Below, piece by piece: positions 1 to 12,282 of a stretch of 64,000 nt of DNA. The stretch is from Moniliella sp. 'wahieum' (Eukaryota; Basidiomycota; Moniliellomycetes; Moniliellales; Moniliellaceae). The stretch covers positions 186,001-250,000 of the forward strand of contig RSEE01000019.1 in the NCBI GenBank assembly GCA_003971905.1. The letters are read 5' to 3'. Positions within the stretch are counted from its first letter, which is position 1, and each line of letters begins with the position of its first letter. Both the position numbers and the translations under genes were made by a program. The notes under the pieces were generated by a model. The model did not search any database. It worked only from the letters and a program-made list of their open reading frames with translations, and was not told the DNA's origin.

Positions 1-347
1 GTTTTGCTTTGCTTTTTTCATTCGCCTAACCTTCTTCACCTTATTCACCCCGCCTACTCAGTATATCATGTCGCCATGATGCATGACGACAGCTGTTGCA
101 AATGGTTAGGCTGACGTAAATGGTCCGTGCTTCCTCCAGGCCGTCGAGCCTCACGCCGGCCTCACGCCGGTCTCACGCTCACGCCTCACGCGCCATCGTC
201 GACCCCAAATCGCAATCTGCAGTCCCTAGTCACTATCACTAGTCCATCACTAGCCACCTTACTCAGTACACAGACACTGCCCCAACACACCCCTGATGAC
301 CGATGACCACCCCAGTAGAATTCTTCTACCAAATTGGACGCGGGCCC
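1..347. other. Intergenic start of window
   Basis: No gene is visible. Around 138-195 there is a run of related CTCACGCC-type words, and around 226-252 CACTAG words occur several times. Both belong to the low-complexity vocabulary seen in other intergenic parts of the window. Confidence 0.5.
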
Positions 348-1255
348 TCACGAGCTTGTTCGTGGCTTGCGGAAAACGACAGTCGACGTCGCCGAGCCCG
401 ACTTTCCTCCCTGCCAATGGAAAACACCAAGGTAGTCAGCACCTACTTTCCCAATCCAGGTCCACACCCTTAGCCCGACATGCCCAAGCATCACGTACAC
501 AACGAAACGTTGGTGCTGGCACGACTGTCCCACGCACTCCAAGCCCGCCGGGGAGGAGGTGAAGCGAGCGCGGAGCTCGGGGGCGGTAAAGTTGCAAAGC
601 ATCAATACCAGCAGTCCCTCGTCGGCCAACAGGGTGGGTACCAGCTGCTCGTACCGCTGCACGGGCGTTTGGCCGTCGGCATTGGCCTGGGACTAGAGCG
701 CGATGGCATCGTGGTGCCCTTGTCCAGACCAGGTCCCCATCCTTCGTCTGGCTTGGCAGGATTGGCTTGGCCCCGCAGCGCCGTGATTGACGCCGTATCA
801 AGCACGTCGGCGGTGGCAACCGGACTTGCTGCTCGGCCACGCCTCGCTTTTTCCGCCACGGCACGGGCGAGGGTGACCTGTCCTGGCAATAGTCCACCCA
901 ACATCCGGGTTGGCGATGGGGCGTGCTCGGTCTCGGCCTGGACCAGGCCAAAGAGAACATTGCCGTTGCCCGTACCTAGGTCCAGAATGCTGAGCTGGTC
1001 AGGGGCACGGGCAAAGGATGAACCTTGGTATCCCCCCGTCGTCGTGTCATCCCTCCTCGTCCTCGTCCTCGTCCTCGTCGATATTGGCAGCGCGCTCAAC
1101 AACCTACCCCAGCCGGTCGACCGCCTCGTCGCCAAACCACACTTCGCCTCGTCACCATGATCAAAGAAGTTGGCCGTTTCGCGCGCATAGACGCTGTCCC
1201 AGTGGGCCTTGGTGCCGAGACGCGATTCGGGGAGTGGGCTGCCGGGCCGCGACAT
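348..1255 (-). CDS. EFM4: EFM4/METTL10-like protein-lysine N-methyltransferase
   Basis: Class I SAM-dependent methyltransferase of the EFM4/METTL10 family, which methylates a lysine of translation elongation factor eEF1A in the cytosol. The N-terminus reads SRLGTKAHWDSVYARE, the family signature, followed by FFDHGDE. Motif I is ILDLGTGNGNVLFGLV, the SAM-binding loop. LDKGT follows, then YEQLVPTLLADEGLLVLMLCNF and the C-terminal SGSATSTVVFRK block typical of the family. The start was placed at the Met ten residues before the conserved SRLGTK. An acidic Asp/Glu stretch (GAGGAC repeats near 1044-1080) lies between the N-terminus and motif I. The conserved blocks fall in different frames (changes near 1140, 1045 and 700), and a short intron may lie near 430-540. 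I read the frame changes as assembly indels. Family assignment is secure; exon ends are not. Confidence 0.82.
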
Positions 1256-4200
1256 TAGAGGGCGAGAGACGGACGCACAAGAAAAAAAGAAAAATGCGGC
1301 ACATGATACGCCAAAAATGAAATGCCGACTCGCCATGCCTTCAGCGACGGAATGTGCTGGATCTGATGTGCGGCTTACGTCAGCTATTCCTGCTTCCTTG
1401 CTCCAACAGTTCGGGCGCGCTTTGGAGGAAGTACTGAAAAGATGCTATCAGGTAGGGCCCTGTACACAAGAAGAAAAGAAGGCGGAAAACCCGCTCCCTT
1501 TCTGCCCTCCCTCAAACTCCCCCTCCCTACCTGCACCACGAATACCAACCAGCATCAACACCATCGCCAAATCCACCCTCACGGTCAGAGGTCACCTCCA
1601 CGGTTCACAAACTATATAATGGGCCCTTACTATATTGATGCTCATGCTGCCACGGTGTCATCTCCATCATCTACCGTTCCTCTTTCCTTTCCGCCCTAAG
1701 CCCGACCCCAGGTCACAACAACAACCCCTCTGGCTCTTGACACTCTATGAGATTAATATATCGATTAATAGGACACAGACTTTATTGAGTTTGACATTTG
1801 ATGGCTTCTTTTTCCTGGCCATCTCACACGCGAAAATGCGCAACGCCAAGTCTTCTAATATGCATTTTTGCGAAGAAGAGGCTACTGTACTCCTTGCTAT
1901 AACACACCCCCAGAGGATGACGGTGAAAGATCCAGAGAGATTTCCGATAGAGTCTGGCAAAAGGAGGAGATGATAAATCTATTTCAAACGGAGGGCAGGA
2001 ACAGACACGCAGAAATCGAAGGCGGGCCTACAAACAGGTATACGAGAAGATCCACAAGTATAATAGTATACGCTGTTGGCGGTTTCCAGAAACATGACTC
2101 GATATGTATCGATGCAATACAAGAAGAAAAATAAGCCAGAGATCAAAGGTCATACTTGCCAGCAGTGGCCAACAGCAAGAGTGGGAATCAAATCAAGGGG
2201 GCGTATTATATTGAAACCAGAAACTCCCCCCTTTCTGGCTCTATCAAGAAAGGCGTACAGGGCGAGTGTGGAAGAGCGGCCCACTTGGGAGAGTGCACCA
2301 CACACGGAAGATCGAGGCTTGGTGTCAATCTTCTCGTCCCTGCTAGTGCTCCCTTCTCGTTTCTCCCCAGGAGTCTGTGGGGCACGATGACATTGAAGAT
2401 GGATCCGAGGAGTTGAAAAACGTCGGTATATATGAACTCTCACCCTATACATTAAGTGCGTGTGACTGGTCTTCCAACTTATTGTGTTGAGGTGAATCTT
2501 CGCCGAGCGAGACTGCAAGCCACTCCATCCTCCTCGGATGTGGAGATGGAAATTGTAACAATCGAAAATGGGATGTCGCCGAGCTTTTATGTTACCGATG
2601 CGTCGATGGATGCAGAAGAACTGAAAAACAATGGTTCACTCGTGAGCGCAGCATGCAGTACCGACACCCGTGGGTGCCAAAAAATCACTTTGGGTGGGGG
2701 GGATTACGTGTTGCACAACGATTCTGACGGGTACAATCTGATGGTTGGAGCGCCACCGTACGTGGTCCTCTCGGTGCCTTCTCTTAAACCAATGAACCAA
2801 TTCGTCCACCAGCACTGTGACGGTACACCACTGACCGAGCTCTCCTCGGCATTTGTCGGCATCAGACCCACTTGGTCACCGTTTGTCACCAATTGGACTG
2901 GTCCCTGATTTGTTCTGAACCCTGTTTTCCCCCTTTGACTATGCTCCCTTTCTTCCTACGTGTGACTCACTCGCAAGGTCTCTTCTTCTCCGAGGCATAT
3001 ATACTTCGCCCTCTTTCCACTCGATGAATATGATCCTCATCCTTTCCCCCATCTCCATCTCCTCTATTAGCATTTATTTTTCTCCATCGGACCGGGAGAG
3101 GAGACATGTACCAGTCCTGTGGCTATAGTTGAACAGGCAAAGATTTTGGGTCTGTTGGGACCGTGGAAGTGCGCACCAGAGTAGTACAAGTAGATAAGGC
3201 TACTCCCCTCGTACATGCCTGCCTTCCATGGTTGTTTTTATGCGCAAAGAAAGTCTGGCACCAAAAAAAGAAGTTTAGGGCAGGCTCAATAGGGGCGGGG
3301 GGAGCAAGCCGAGTGTGATGCAGAGCGACTCACACAGGCGTATGGATACCACAAAAGTTCTCAAAATCATTGTCGCTGGAGACAATTGCTGCTTGGGCAG
3401 AGGGTGTCTAGGTGACGCGACGCAGACACGCCTTTCATCGTTAAGGTCCAATGTGATCCCCTGCCCCATTCACCAGAAATAGCGACAATACCAGTGACGA
3501 ACATAGAGGGGGCATGCTGATTGTGTGGACTTGTGCTTGGACGGCTGGATTGCAGCTCGGTAAACGTCAAACTGTATAGAGGGGCCACTGAGTCCGAGGG
3601 GCTTGTCGGAGGTTTACCAACAGGTATTGCTGCATACTAAGCCAGAAGCTGAACCACCTTTTGCAAGGCTGGTGGAAACGTTATCGCCTGTGTTTTTGTC
3701 ACGCATGCGAGTATAACGTCTTTTCGGCATCATCAATCATTGCCGATATTCACTTCGTCGACAGAGAGAAGAGACTAGAAGGGAAACTGACCGCAAATAG
3801 GTCCCACAAAAGGCGGTACTTTCCTCTGAGCTGGGAAAGAATAAGAGGGAGTGTCTACGTTGAGCATTATGGTCCTCGATCATAACTAGAGCCAACGCAG
3901 GAATACCTGCCACGGATGAGACGGCGTGTGGGCGAGACACGCGGATGCCCCATACACACTCTCCCCTTGTCTCCGTTTCATTTCAACTATATATACCCCC
4001 AGACGGGACTGACTCGCCGCCTTAGTTGACCAACCCAACTATTCTTGGTTATAGCGTCTATAAAAACCGAGTGTGTTTCTTTGAATTTGAGCTATGCTAC
4101 CTACTAGCTGTATAGATTAAGTCCCTCTTTCGTATGACCTACTAAGGTAGTCCGTGCCCTTTCCTGTTTGTACCTCTCTTTCTTGCTTTTATTCTGCTTC

Positions 4201-5403
4201 GAATCATTTGTACTTTTCAACCTAAGTTTGTACGTTAATGAGCTCTGAGAGTTGTTAAGCCTCTCCTGATCTGTATGCATGCGTCCCCGGCGTTTATTAT
4301 ATGTTGGGAAGCTCTCCCCTCAGTGCATTTTTCTAGTTCTTGGATGAGAAAGGCCGGAGAAAGCCCACCTTCTTTGGGATCGTTCTTCCTTCTGGGCTCT
4401 TTTGTTCTTTGCTGAGAGAATGGGGCGTTTTCCCTTCTAGGATCTGTCCCCTTTTCCTGAGGACTGCAACCCTCATCGTTTTCTTTTTGCTTCCGTTTGC
4501 ACTATATCTATTCTTTTTCCTTTATAGTTCCTCTCTGCTGCCTACACCTACATGATCTCTGATCAGTCTCTTTTTCCCCCCATATCATAGGAGTTCAACT
4601 TTTCTCTTCATCCTACCAGTTGTCCTAGACCAGCTTCAACAGCAATACGCGGTTCTTGATCTTCCAGTACATGCCGAGTACATGCTTTCTCCATCCAGCA
4701 TCCAGTGCCGTTGAAGTCCACAGCATCCAGTCTGTTCTTCCCTCCGGATCCCCCACTGCGAACCTCTGAGAGTCGAGTTGTTCCATATAGCGACTCCATA
4801 CAGGGAGTCACTGGCTATAGCAGTCAGCCCATGACATGTAACCTCCTTACAGCACACTTCAACAGTGAAGTGTGTGTTTGAAGACAAAGAAAAAGGCCCT
4901 CAAGCACAAAGCCGGGCCCTCCTTCATCCGCATTGATTTCCAGTGTTTGTCCGCCGCTGCCTCCTCCCGTCCCTAAGCCCCGGAGGATTGAGATTCAGAC
5001 ACGTTACTACGGCCTAAGCCGGTGCAGACGCAGCCTTGCCACACGTGCAGCCGCCCACTAAAGGCCTCGCCTCGTCCCTCTAGCTTCGCTCGGATTCACC
5101 AACTAGCCCAAGCCCGAAACTACCTTGAGTCGTCCTTCCGTCTCCTAAGGGATGATACCCCACCGAACCTGGGTGAGCCCCTGGGGCGCCCGCCGTGACT
5201 GATACATCATATATGCGAAGAGGAGAGGAAACACATCATGACGATGAAGACATGTTGTGACACACAATGGATTTGTTTCCTACAAAAGGCCTTCAGCCGA
5301 GAGAGGCCCACGGGGGAGTTGAGCCATAGTAGGTGCAGCTCGTGCACGCTCCATGACATGCATGGCATCCCCTTCCCACACTTGTGGGATGTTGTTTCAA
5401 GAA
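1256..5403. other. Gene-poor intergenic stretch (about 4.1 kb)
   Basis: No recognisable protein was found on either strand. Open frames here, such as one at 2456-2908 of 150 codons, show no family motif and no splice-supported extension. The DNA is relatively AT-rich, with several TATA-like strings (for example near 1610-1622, 3990 and 4060) and pyrimidine-rich tracts near 4340-4600. A GC-rich block at about 4890-5205 stands out and is treated as a separate candidate. Confidence 0.5.
4890..5205 (-). ncRNA. Possible structured non-coding RNA, class unknown
   Basis: This GC-rich island of about 310 bp sits between AT-rich flanks and has no open frame worth calling. On the minus strand it ends in GGGCC followed by five T residues (4890-4894), as a Pol III transcript would. 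Inside, the minus strand has TGGGCTAGTTGG, close to an A-box, and GGTTCGGTGGGG, loosely like a B-box, though in the wrong order. I could not match it to RNase P, MRP, SRP, U-snRNA or 5S signatures. It could simply be a GC-rich spacer. Confidence 0.18.
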
Positions 5404-5484
5404 GGCCTCTTGGCGCAGCGGTAGCGCGTGAGATTCCAGCTCTTGGTATCCTCAAGGTCATCCGTTCAAATCGGGTAGGGGTCA
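5404..5484 (+). tRNA. tRNA-Trp (CCA) with a short intron
   Basis: The acceptor stem GGCCTCT (5404-5410) pairs over all seven positions with AGGGGTC (5477-5483), allowing two G-U pairs, followed by discriminator A. The D arm is GCGC-AGCGGTA-GCGC and the T arm is ATCCG-TTCAAAT-CGGGT. The anticodon loop reads TT-CCA-G, giving anticodon CCA for tryptophan. An insert of about nine bases after position 37 fits a canonical tRNA intron and leaves TGAG pairing with CTCA, with an A-C mismatch at 31-39. A type II tRNA with a long variable arm is less likely given the CCA anticodon. The D arm resembles plant tRNA-Trp. Confidence 0.82.
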
Positions 5485-5828
5485 AGTTTCATTTTTGAGA
5501 TTCCCGCTTTTTTATCCTTTCGCAGGCATGTGCCAATTTGTTCGTATGGACAGCAATCATTCATCACCCCCCCTCCCCCGCTGTGCATTTCCAAACTCGA
5601 GCGTACTCAGCCTACCATATCCCCCCGTCCAACGGCCGTCGCCTTCACCATCTCATATAATACAGAGCAGGCTGATATTATGTTGCATTGCATCACGACG
5701 ACGTCAGTCGACATAGAGAAGGATAGACACATGAAACAAGAGTAAAAAAAGGATTATGATGATTCGAGAGAGCAGAGGGGAAAGTGGACGCTACCAAGGT
5801 TAACCGTACTTGTGTTGAACCGTGGTGG
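5485..5828. other. Spacer between tRNA-Trp and the membrane protein gene
   Basis: About 340 bp hold the tRNA terminator and the 3' flank of the minus-strand membrane protein gene. No other feature was seen. Confidence 0.5.
5492..5496 (+). terminator. Pol III terminator of the tRNA-Trp gene
   Basis: Five consecutive T residues begin eight bases past the tRNA discriminator base, the usual RNA polymerase III stop signal. Confidence 0.7.
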
Positions 5829-7396
5829 TCACACTAACCCCATACACTTCGTTTTGGGACGCAGGAGCTTCTGTGGGGGGATAGTCCAGCCCCATCGACG
5901 TGCGGGTCGCTTCAGGACCGGAAACCCCTTCCGCCTCAAGGGGCGAGGGTCCATTTTAAGTTCCTCAAACGAGTCGGGGCCCTTGAGAAGGGTTGGTGGC
6001 CCATTTCCAAAGGCGGAGAGCGCGGGATCTGGCGCCACGTCCGTGGCCACCGTTGGTCTGGGAGGAAAGTAGTGTTCTTCCGTGGTTCCCGTTGGGGAAC
6101 GAGCCGAACGTTCCATCCTTGCTAGGTGTAGGGGAGGTAGCTCGGGCTTCGAGATGCAGGTACGGAAGCCGATTGCGGGCCCATCGACCGTTTGTCACCA
6201 CTACCTGTTGAACCCTCCTTGACACCATCGGACGATCGACCGAACGAATGACTGTTGGGAGTTTCCATTGGCAACAGTCCGGCACGGGGATGGCGGCCTG
6301 CGCGCTTCAGTGAAGTGACGCAGCGTGGACTGTTGTGGTAATAGAGCGTGTGAGTAGATAAGTTCCGGCCACGTCGGGAGGAGAGGGGATCGGATGTGGC
6401 AGTAAAACATACCAATGACAAATCCAAGGAATGAGTGGATGCAGAGAATGAGGGTTGCCCTGAGAGCATTGTAGTTGTGCACGGGACCAGAGAGATAGAA
6501 GGACGCCCAGATGATGGCAAACAGTTCAATCGTCGCCGCAACAGTGCGTACCTGACCACATCGGTAAGGAAACGACGCGTGATGAAGCTCAAGCGGCCCA
6601 AGCTGCGAAGGGTGCTCTGTTGCTGTCCCCAGTCGTTATTGGGGGGTTCTCCTTCCCTGGATCGATGGAATCGATTGCGCACGATCTGGGGCATGTGGGA
6701 CCGATGCTTGGACGGAGCAACAGCTTGGAACGTGATGGTCACAACCGACAAATCGAGGACCAAGCACACGGCGTAAATGGCGACGGGCAACTGTTTTGTA
6801 CTTGCGGTTGGCCACACACAAATCCAATCTTCAGGTTGGGTACCGGCTGGGGCAGGGTTTCCAAATGAGTCGACCCGATAAACCACATCCACAATCCCAA
6901 CACGATCGTATTACCGCACCACAACAAATAAATGATGATTTTCTTCTTGCCACCGTTAACTGCTGCCGCTCGCAACGTGAGCAAGCACTGGCAAATGACG
7001 TTTCCTAGCGCAACACATGCGACATAGGCCCTGGCCGTTGCCGTGCAATTGTTGGTCCGCCGTCCGAAGGAATCGTGAGAGCGCAACACGGGATGGTAAG
7101 GAGCGCGCAATCAGGAGTCCAATTGCAGGGAAGTGCGGCCACGCCCTCTTCTCTCTTGCTCGTTGCCACCAGTGCTGTTCTCCTCGGTTGGTGGTTCCAA
7201 GAACGACAAGGGGAGGGGGAAGGATAGACCGTCGGAATTCGGGGTAAAGTACGTACTTGATGTCGGCGGGAAGCTGGGTCAGCAGCTCCCACACCAGGAC
7301 ACCAGTCATGACCAAAGACATCCACAGCAGTACACCTGCATCATATGTCAACTCGTCCACCTGGGCCGGGGTGGGAGTCGGGATGGAGGTGGACAT
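5829..7396 (-). CDS. Seven-helix membrane protein, DUF6533-like (basidiomycete receptor-type)
   Basis: Predicted polytopic membrane protein. From MSTSIPTPTPAQ the first helix is VLLWMSLVMTGVLVWELLTQL. Later hydrophobic blocks are FPAIGLLIARSL, a third helix ending CLLTLRAAAVNGGKKK, IIIYLLWCGNTIVLGLWMWF, LPVAIYAVCLVLDLSVVTI, FAIIWASFYLSG and LILCIHSFLGFVIGMFY, about seven in all. The early YDxxxxxW-like region, the pattern ending helix 3 (LR-x-x-A-x-x-G-x-x-K) and the Cys before helix 5 resemble basidiomycete DUF6533 proteins, presumed plasma-membrane receptors of unknown ligand. A polar Ser/Pro-rich tail of about 130 residues follows. The start was chosen as the first Met before helix 1. A GTACGT donor lies right after LPADIK, so an intron near 7110-7257 is likely. 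Frame changes occur within conserved stretches near 7080, 6880, 6540 and in the tail. Confidence 0.55.
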
Positions 7397-10300
7397 AACG
7401 ACGATGCGATAAGGGGAAAATGATAGAAAAGAGGCGACGAGGAGAGCACACACTCGGTGGGGAGGCAGAGAAGTTAATGAGGGGGAGTGTGTAGGAGAGG
7501 TCAACAGACGCTGCCTGCAGCGAAAGAGGTGGACCAGAGGAGATGTGGCAGAGAAAGAAAAAGTGAATGGGTCGGAAGAAGAAGCTTGCTAGGCAGAGGT
7601 GCAAGTCCTATTAAAGGGTGTGGGGCGGAAGGGATGTGGGGAATGAAATGATTAATGAGAGCAACAGTTGTGGGACTGAGCTTGCGTGTGCCTGAGGTCA
7701 GGCGGTCACACTTGGAGCTTGAAGCTTGACGTAGGTTGGGCTGGACGATGGGAATACGCCGAGCTAGGAACTGCCCACAAAGTTCGCTGTCTCTCACCGC
7801 TTTTTGCTGGCTGCGACGGTTGCCCAACACACCCGCATATGGGGACACATGATGGACAGGTGAGGCGGGACGTGAAGGGTGAGGGGGGCGGGCGGTAGGC
7901 ATCTGGATGCAGCCGTATACATAGGATGGCAGGGCAGGGCACAGCATGCTGTAATAGAACGCGGCGGAGCCCCATGGTGGCAAATGTTGCGAACGTGCGA
8001 TGCTGAGCGGCTGAGCCAGGCAGAGCCGGACCCCATCGGCGCCCACCGACGTGCGGGGCAGAGGGCTGGACAGGGCAGAGGCGGTGGGCTTGGCTGGGAC
8101 ACTGGGAACATGCCACGTCGTACTGAGGCGGCCTGTGAGGCTTCCAGCTTCAAGCTTCAAGCTTATTCACTTCACCACTAGTCACCTAGCCACCTCAGCC
8201 TGAGGCCCGAGGCCTGAATCTTGAAGCTCTGAAGGATCTGAGACACGGTGCCTGAAACTTTTAATAGTCACTAGTCACTAGTCACCGAGCGGGATGGTCA
8301 ATGGTTAATGGGATGGGACATGGCAGGTGATCGATGAGATCAGATCTGAGATGGCTACGCGTGGGGCATGGGAGTGGTGTTGCGCTGATGTGGGGACCAA
8401 CCGTCAGGAACAAGCAACTCATAATGCGTCACACACCCCGCAACCGTCGGGTCGGGTGCATGTGGCAGCAACGCCACACGTCACCGCGTCACCGTCACCC
8501 ACATTGATTTTGTTCCGGTTGGGTGTATTTGCAACCAATCAATTTAGTTCATTGAACACTGGTTCCGGCGATGTGTCCGATGAGGCCTGAGGCTCAGGGT
8601 CGAGCTGGTCGATGGCCGATGGTCTATGCACGTCTATGGTCGATTGTTGCGAGTTATAGTAGGCGATGGTACTGGGGGAGGACGAGTTGGCCATTGGATT
8701 GGCCACCCGATCAGTCGGTTGTTTTCCCAGTTTAATTGCAAGCGGGGATACCGGTTAACCGGTTACCGCCTGTAAGGGTTAGGGTTAACTTTATCGGTTT
8801 TACCCTCTGTTATATACCCGCAGTCATCGATCATCTTGAGCCTGCGTGGGTCTGGTTACACTACCGTAACCAACATTATCTGTACCAGCTGACAGATACG
8901 TGGTGTGTAGCATGCTTCCTGGGCGATTCCCTGCAGCCTGATCGAGGCCTGGCGGAGGCGCCTGGGTCTGATTGGTGTTGTTCCGCACTTGCTAGTTGCC
9001 CCACTTCAAGCTTTTGACGCATGAGCTGCATGTGTTGCATAAGAAGATTGAGAAGCTGTGGGGCGGATGCGCCGCGTACGACGTGGAACGCATATTACTA
9101 GCAAAACACTCTCCTGGGCAGTGCCGTGAGCATCGAACCAGACGATAAGACGGTGTTAAACGTTAACATGTTAATCAGTAATGCCTAAGATCCTAAAGAA
9201 GGGGAAGACAGTGTTTTGCTATATACATAGTGGGAGAACAACGGCGGCCGGGTAGCTACTGAGTGGGGCGAAGAGCAAAACCGCAATGTTAATCGCGATA
9301 CACGGGGGAGGATATGAAAGAGAGAGAATGATTAATGACAACTAAGATGAGGGGAGTGTTGGAGGCTGCGTACGCATGCGGGCTGCCCGCACCAACGTCC
9401 CAACAAAACGCGTAGGACCCTGGGTCCCTGGAGGCTTAAAGCTTAAAAAGCTTTTGCAGCATTGGCTTCGATCTTATGTAAACGTTAAACCTACTTTTGG
9501 ATCTTTTTTTAGCAAGTTAAGCCGGTTAAAACCCCCATTTGAAGTTCAATTTAAAGCCACATTTTTAAAGCGTTTTGGAGCTTGTGCGATTCGAATGCCC
9601 AAGCTTTTGATTCGAATATGAAAGCGTTAAGCTTGAAGCTTATAGCTTGAAGCTGTTGGTACAAGAGTAAAAGAGAACAGAGGATGAAAAGTGATGAACC
9701 GAAGAACGATAAACTATCGATGAACTCGATGAACGTACAGGCGTTGACGTTGAGACCAGAGATCTCAGATCTCATGCACATGCAGCATCATGCACATCAT
9801 GAGAGTTGCGGTGCAATAGATACCAAGTGTACAAAAGTGGCGGGGTTTACGTGCGGAGCGATCGAGATGAGCGAGGACGAGGAGTCGGTCACCGGAGAAC
9901 GCTCCCTACCTGGTTTGGTCCGATAACACCGGCATAGCTATGAGCTTCCTATGGGTTGAAGACATGTGCATAGGGAGGGAAGGTAATTAGGAAACAGTCA
10001 ATGATAGTGTTTCTCTTGTAAACTCATTCCTATAATAGTGGTGAGTAAATAGCATGGAGAGAAATAAGGAAAAAGGAGGGGGAGACTGTGGCGCCACACT
10101 GGTGTATAGTGAGTGGTGCGTGGGTAGTCCAAGATCGGGCCCTTCCCGTTCATTCCTTCCAATATTCCTTCTTGGAGAGGGTGTCATAGCTTGTTGGCTG
10201 ATCTCGCTCCCATTTCCAATTTCTTCGTCCTGAGCGTCTCGCCCTTTCCCTGTTTCTTCCACTTCGCACCATGTCCTCTGCTCTTGCTTTTTCTCCACGA

Positions 10301-12282
10301 ACGATTGTTGCTAAGTATAAATAACCCTTGGCCTAGTGCCTTAGCCCGTCCTGTGACAGAGGGCAGGAATTTTCTCGAGTAGCTCATGTGCAATGCAATA
10401 TACATGACACACCCCGTCAATTGACTCCTCTCTTTGGTCTTAATTCTATTGCAGGAACCAAACGCGATGAAAGTATCTGGATTCGGAGAGCGCGAGTCGC
10501 CGAGAAGAATTACTGTATAAGTGTTGACCGCCAGTGGATCAAAGCCTCTCCGCTTTCAGTGAAGATACGTGCCCCCCCGAAACACACCAGTGCATCTTCG
10601 AGGTAGGGCGTCCCGGACCATCCAGGCTTCCACTGGCTTCCGGGCCCGGAACCCATCAAGACCCAGAGGTCAAGCTCTCTTAGCTCTGAAATACTGTCTC
10701 AATTTCCCAACACCAGCATCGCTAGCTATATAGGCCCGTGACACTAAGAAGTTCCTCTTAGGTCTTATTACCGGTTCCCCGCAGCGACTCGGCCGATAAT
10801 TGATGAAACGGTGGTATAATGGCAAGAAGCTTGGGAACTGGAAGGATTTGACTACTGACTCTCAATGGAGACGGTTCACAGTTCGGATGCCTACCACGTT
10901 CATCACGTTCATCCGTATCCACACACGCTTCTTCAGGTACGGGGAACGGATGGTGGCTGGCACCAGAGGGTCCTGATCTCCTGTGGCGATTCCCCTTGTT
11001 TGTTAAGCGGGGTTGGTGCTAACAAGCAGCACAAGCCAGATGAACGGGTCGGTTTAGGCGCAGCGTTTCTCTTTGTCCCAGCCTTCAAGCTCTGTCAATG
11101 ATATTGTTGCAGTATAATGAGCGAAAGCTGGCACGCAACAGAGAGGAAATACAAATTGGAGCGGGGCCTTTTGTCACATGGTCACATGACATATTGCCAC
11201 ATACCACATGCATCATATGCATCATCACATGTCACAGTCGCAGGGACAATAGGGTGCCACCTGGGTATAACCTGCTCTGACGTGCTATAACGCGTAACGC
11301 GTTACGTCCTATATATAGATGCTGTTGATGGGTTGGGTGTTGGACATACGACTTTTTGGATGTTGGAGCTTTTGAGCAGCTGGAGCGTTTCAGCGGTGGG
11401 ACCCTTCCAATCTTTTGAAGGGAACCTTCCTAAAAAATCCGTTGCAGTCAGCATCTGACAAGTCAGTTTCAAGCTTCAATGGTGTTTTTGCAATAACGCT
11501 GAGAGTTGATAGGCGAGAGTCCGGAGAGTCCGGCGAGTCCGGCGAGTCCATTGTCCTTTTTTTCTCTCTTTTTCGCTCTTTGAACCTGAGTACATGATGC
11601 ATGGGAATGGAGATACTCCAGAGACAGTTTTGCAGAGAGGAGAGACGAGTTCTTTTTGGAGCGGAAACGGAAAGATTGTTAGTGGGGAGAAGAAGGAAGG
11701 AGGATGAGTACTGAGTGGGCGAGCCTTTTTGCCACAGGGAACAGAAAAGAAAGCGTGTGGAGGGAGAGGTGGGCGGAGGATGAACCCACACAGAAGTGTG
11801 GGCCCTCTCTCTCATAATATTTTTTACAGCACATGTTACTTACAGAAGTTAGGATATATTGCGCGGTGAGCAACTGGCCGCAGCCAGATGGTCCTTACTG
11901 AAAGAGCGAGGGTGCTGATCAGGGGGACGGAGGTGCGAACGAGAAGTATCGAAGAGGGGAAGCGGCGTTGGTCACGGACTAGAGAGAAGGGAGAAGGCAC
12001 ACGCGCGCGGAAGGCAATGTTACCGCCATGCCAGCGTCGCAGACGGTCTGTCTGTCTCGGGAAGCCATCATCAGCTCCACGCCGCAACCTTTATATTTGG
12101 CTGAAATTTGAAAGAATGCTATCCGATCCATCGGCCATTGTGCACTCGGGCACAGGGGCGGAATGCAACAGGGAAACGGAAAAAAAATAAAAATGAAATC
12201 CCTGCCTCCGTCTCCAACCGTCGGCGCGTCGCGTTGGGGCGCCCGAGTGCGGACACCATTGTCCCTCCACCAGCAGCAGCCG
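7397..12282. other. Gene-poor intergenic stretch (about 4.9 kb) rich in short palindromic words
   Basis: No gene could be supported on either strand. The DNA contains CACTAG-type words (8267-8286), AAGCTT-type words (8148-8166, 9434-9450, 9600-9655), a TAAGGGTTAGGGTTAAC string (8773-8789) beside the 14-bp palindrome ACCGGTTAACCGGT (8750-8763), and the 14-bp palindrome CGTAACGCGTTACG (11293-11306). A GAGAGTCCG-like 9-mer is repeated about four times at 11514-11552. Several TATA-like elements occur but none could be tied to a gene. Confidence 0.5.

Noticed and set aside
2456-2908. Plus-strand open frame of 150 codons
   Set aside because: No family motif, no splice signals and unremarkable composition. 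A frame this long can occur by chance in this DNA.
11514-11552. Asp-Ser-Pro coding 9-mer repeat as part of a gene
   Set aside because: The repeat is short and the frame around it has no other protein-like features; treated as a minor tandem repeat.
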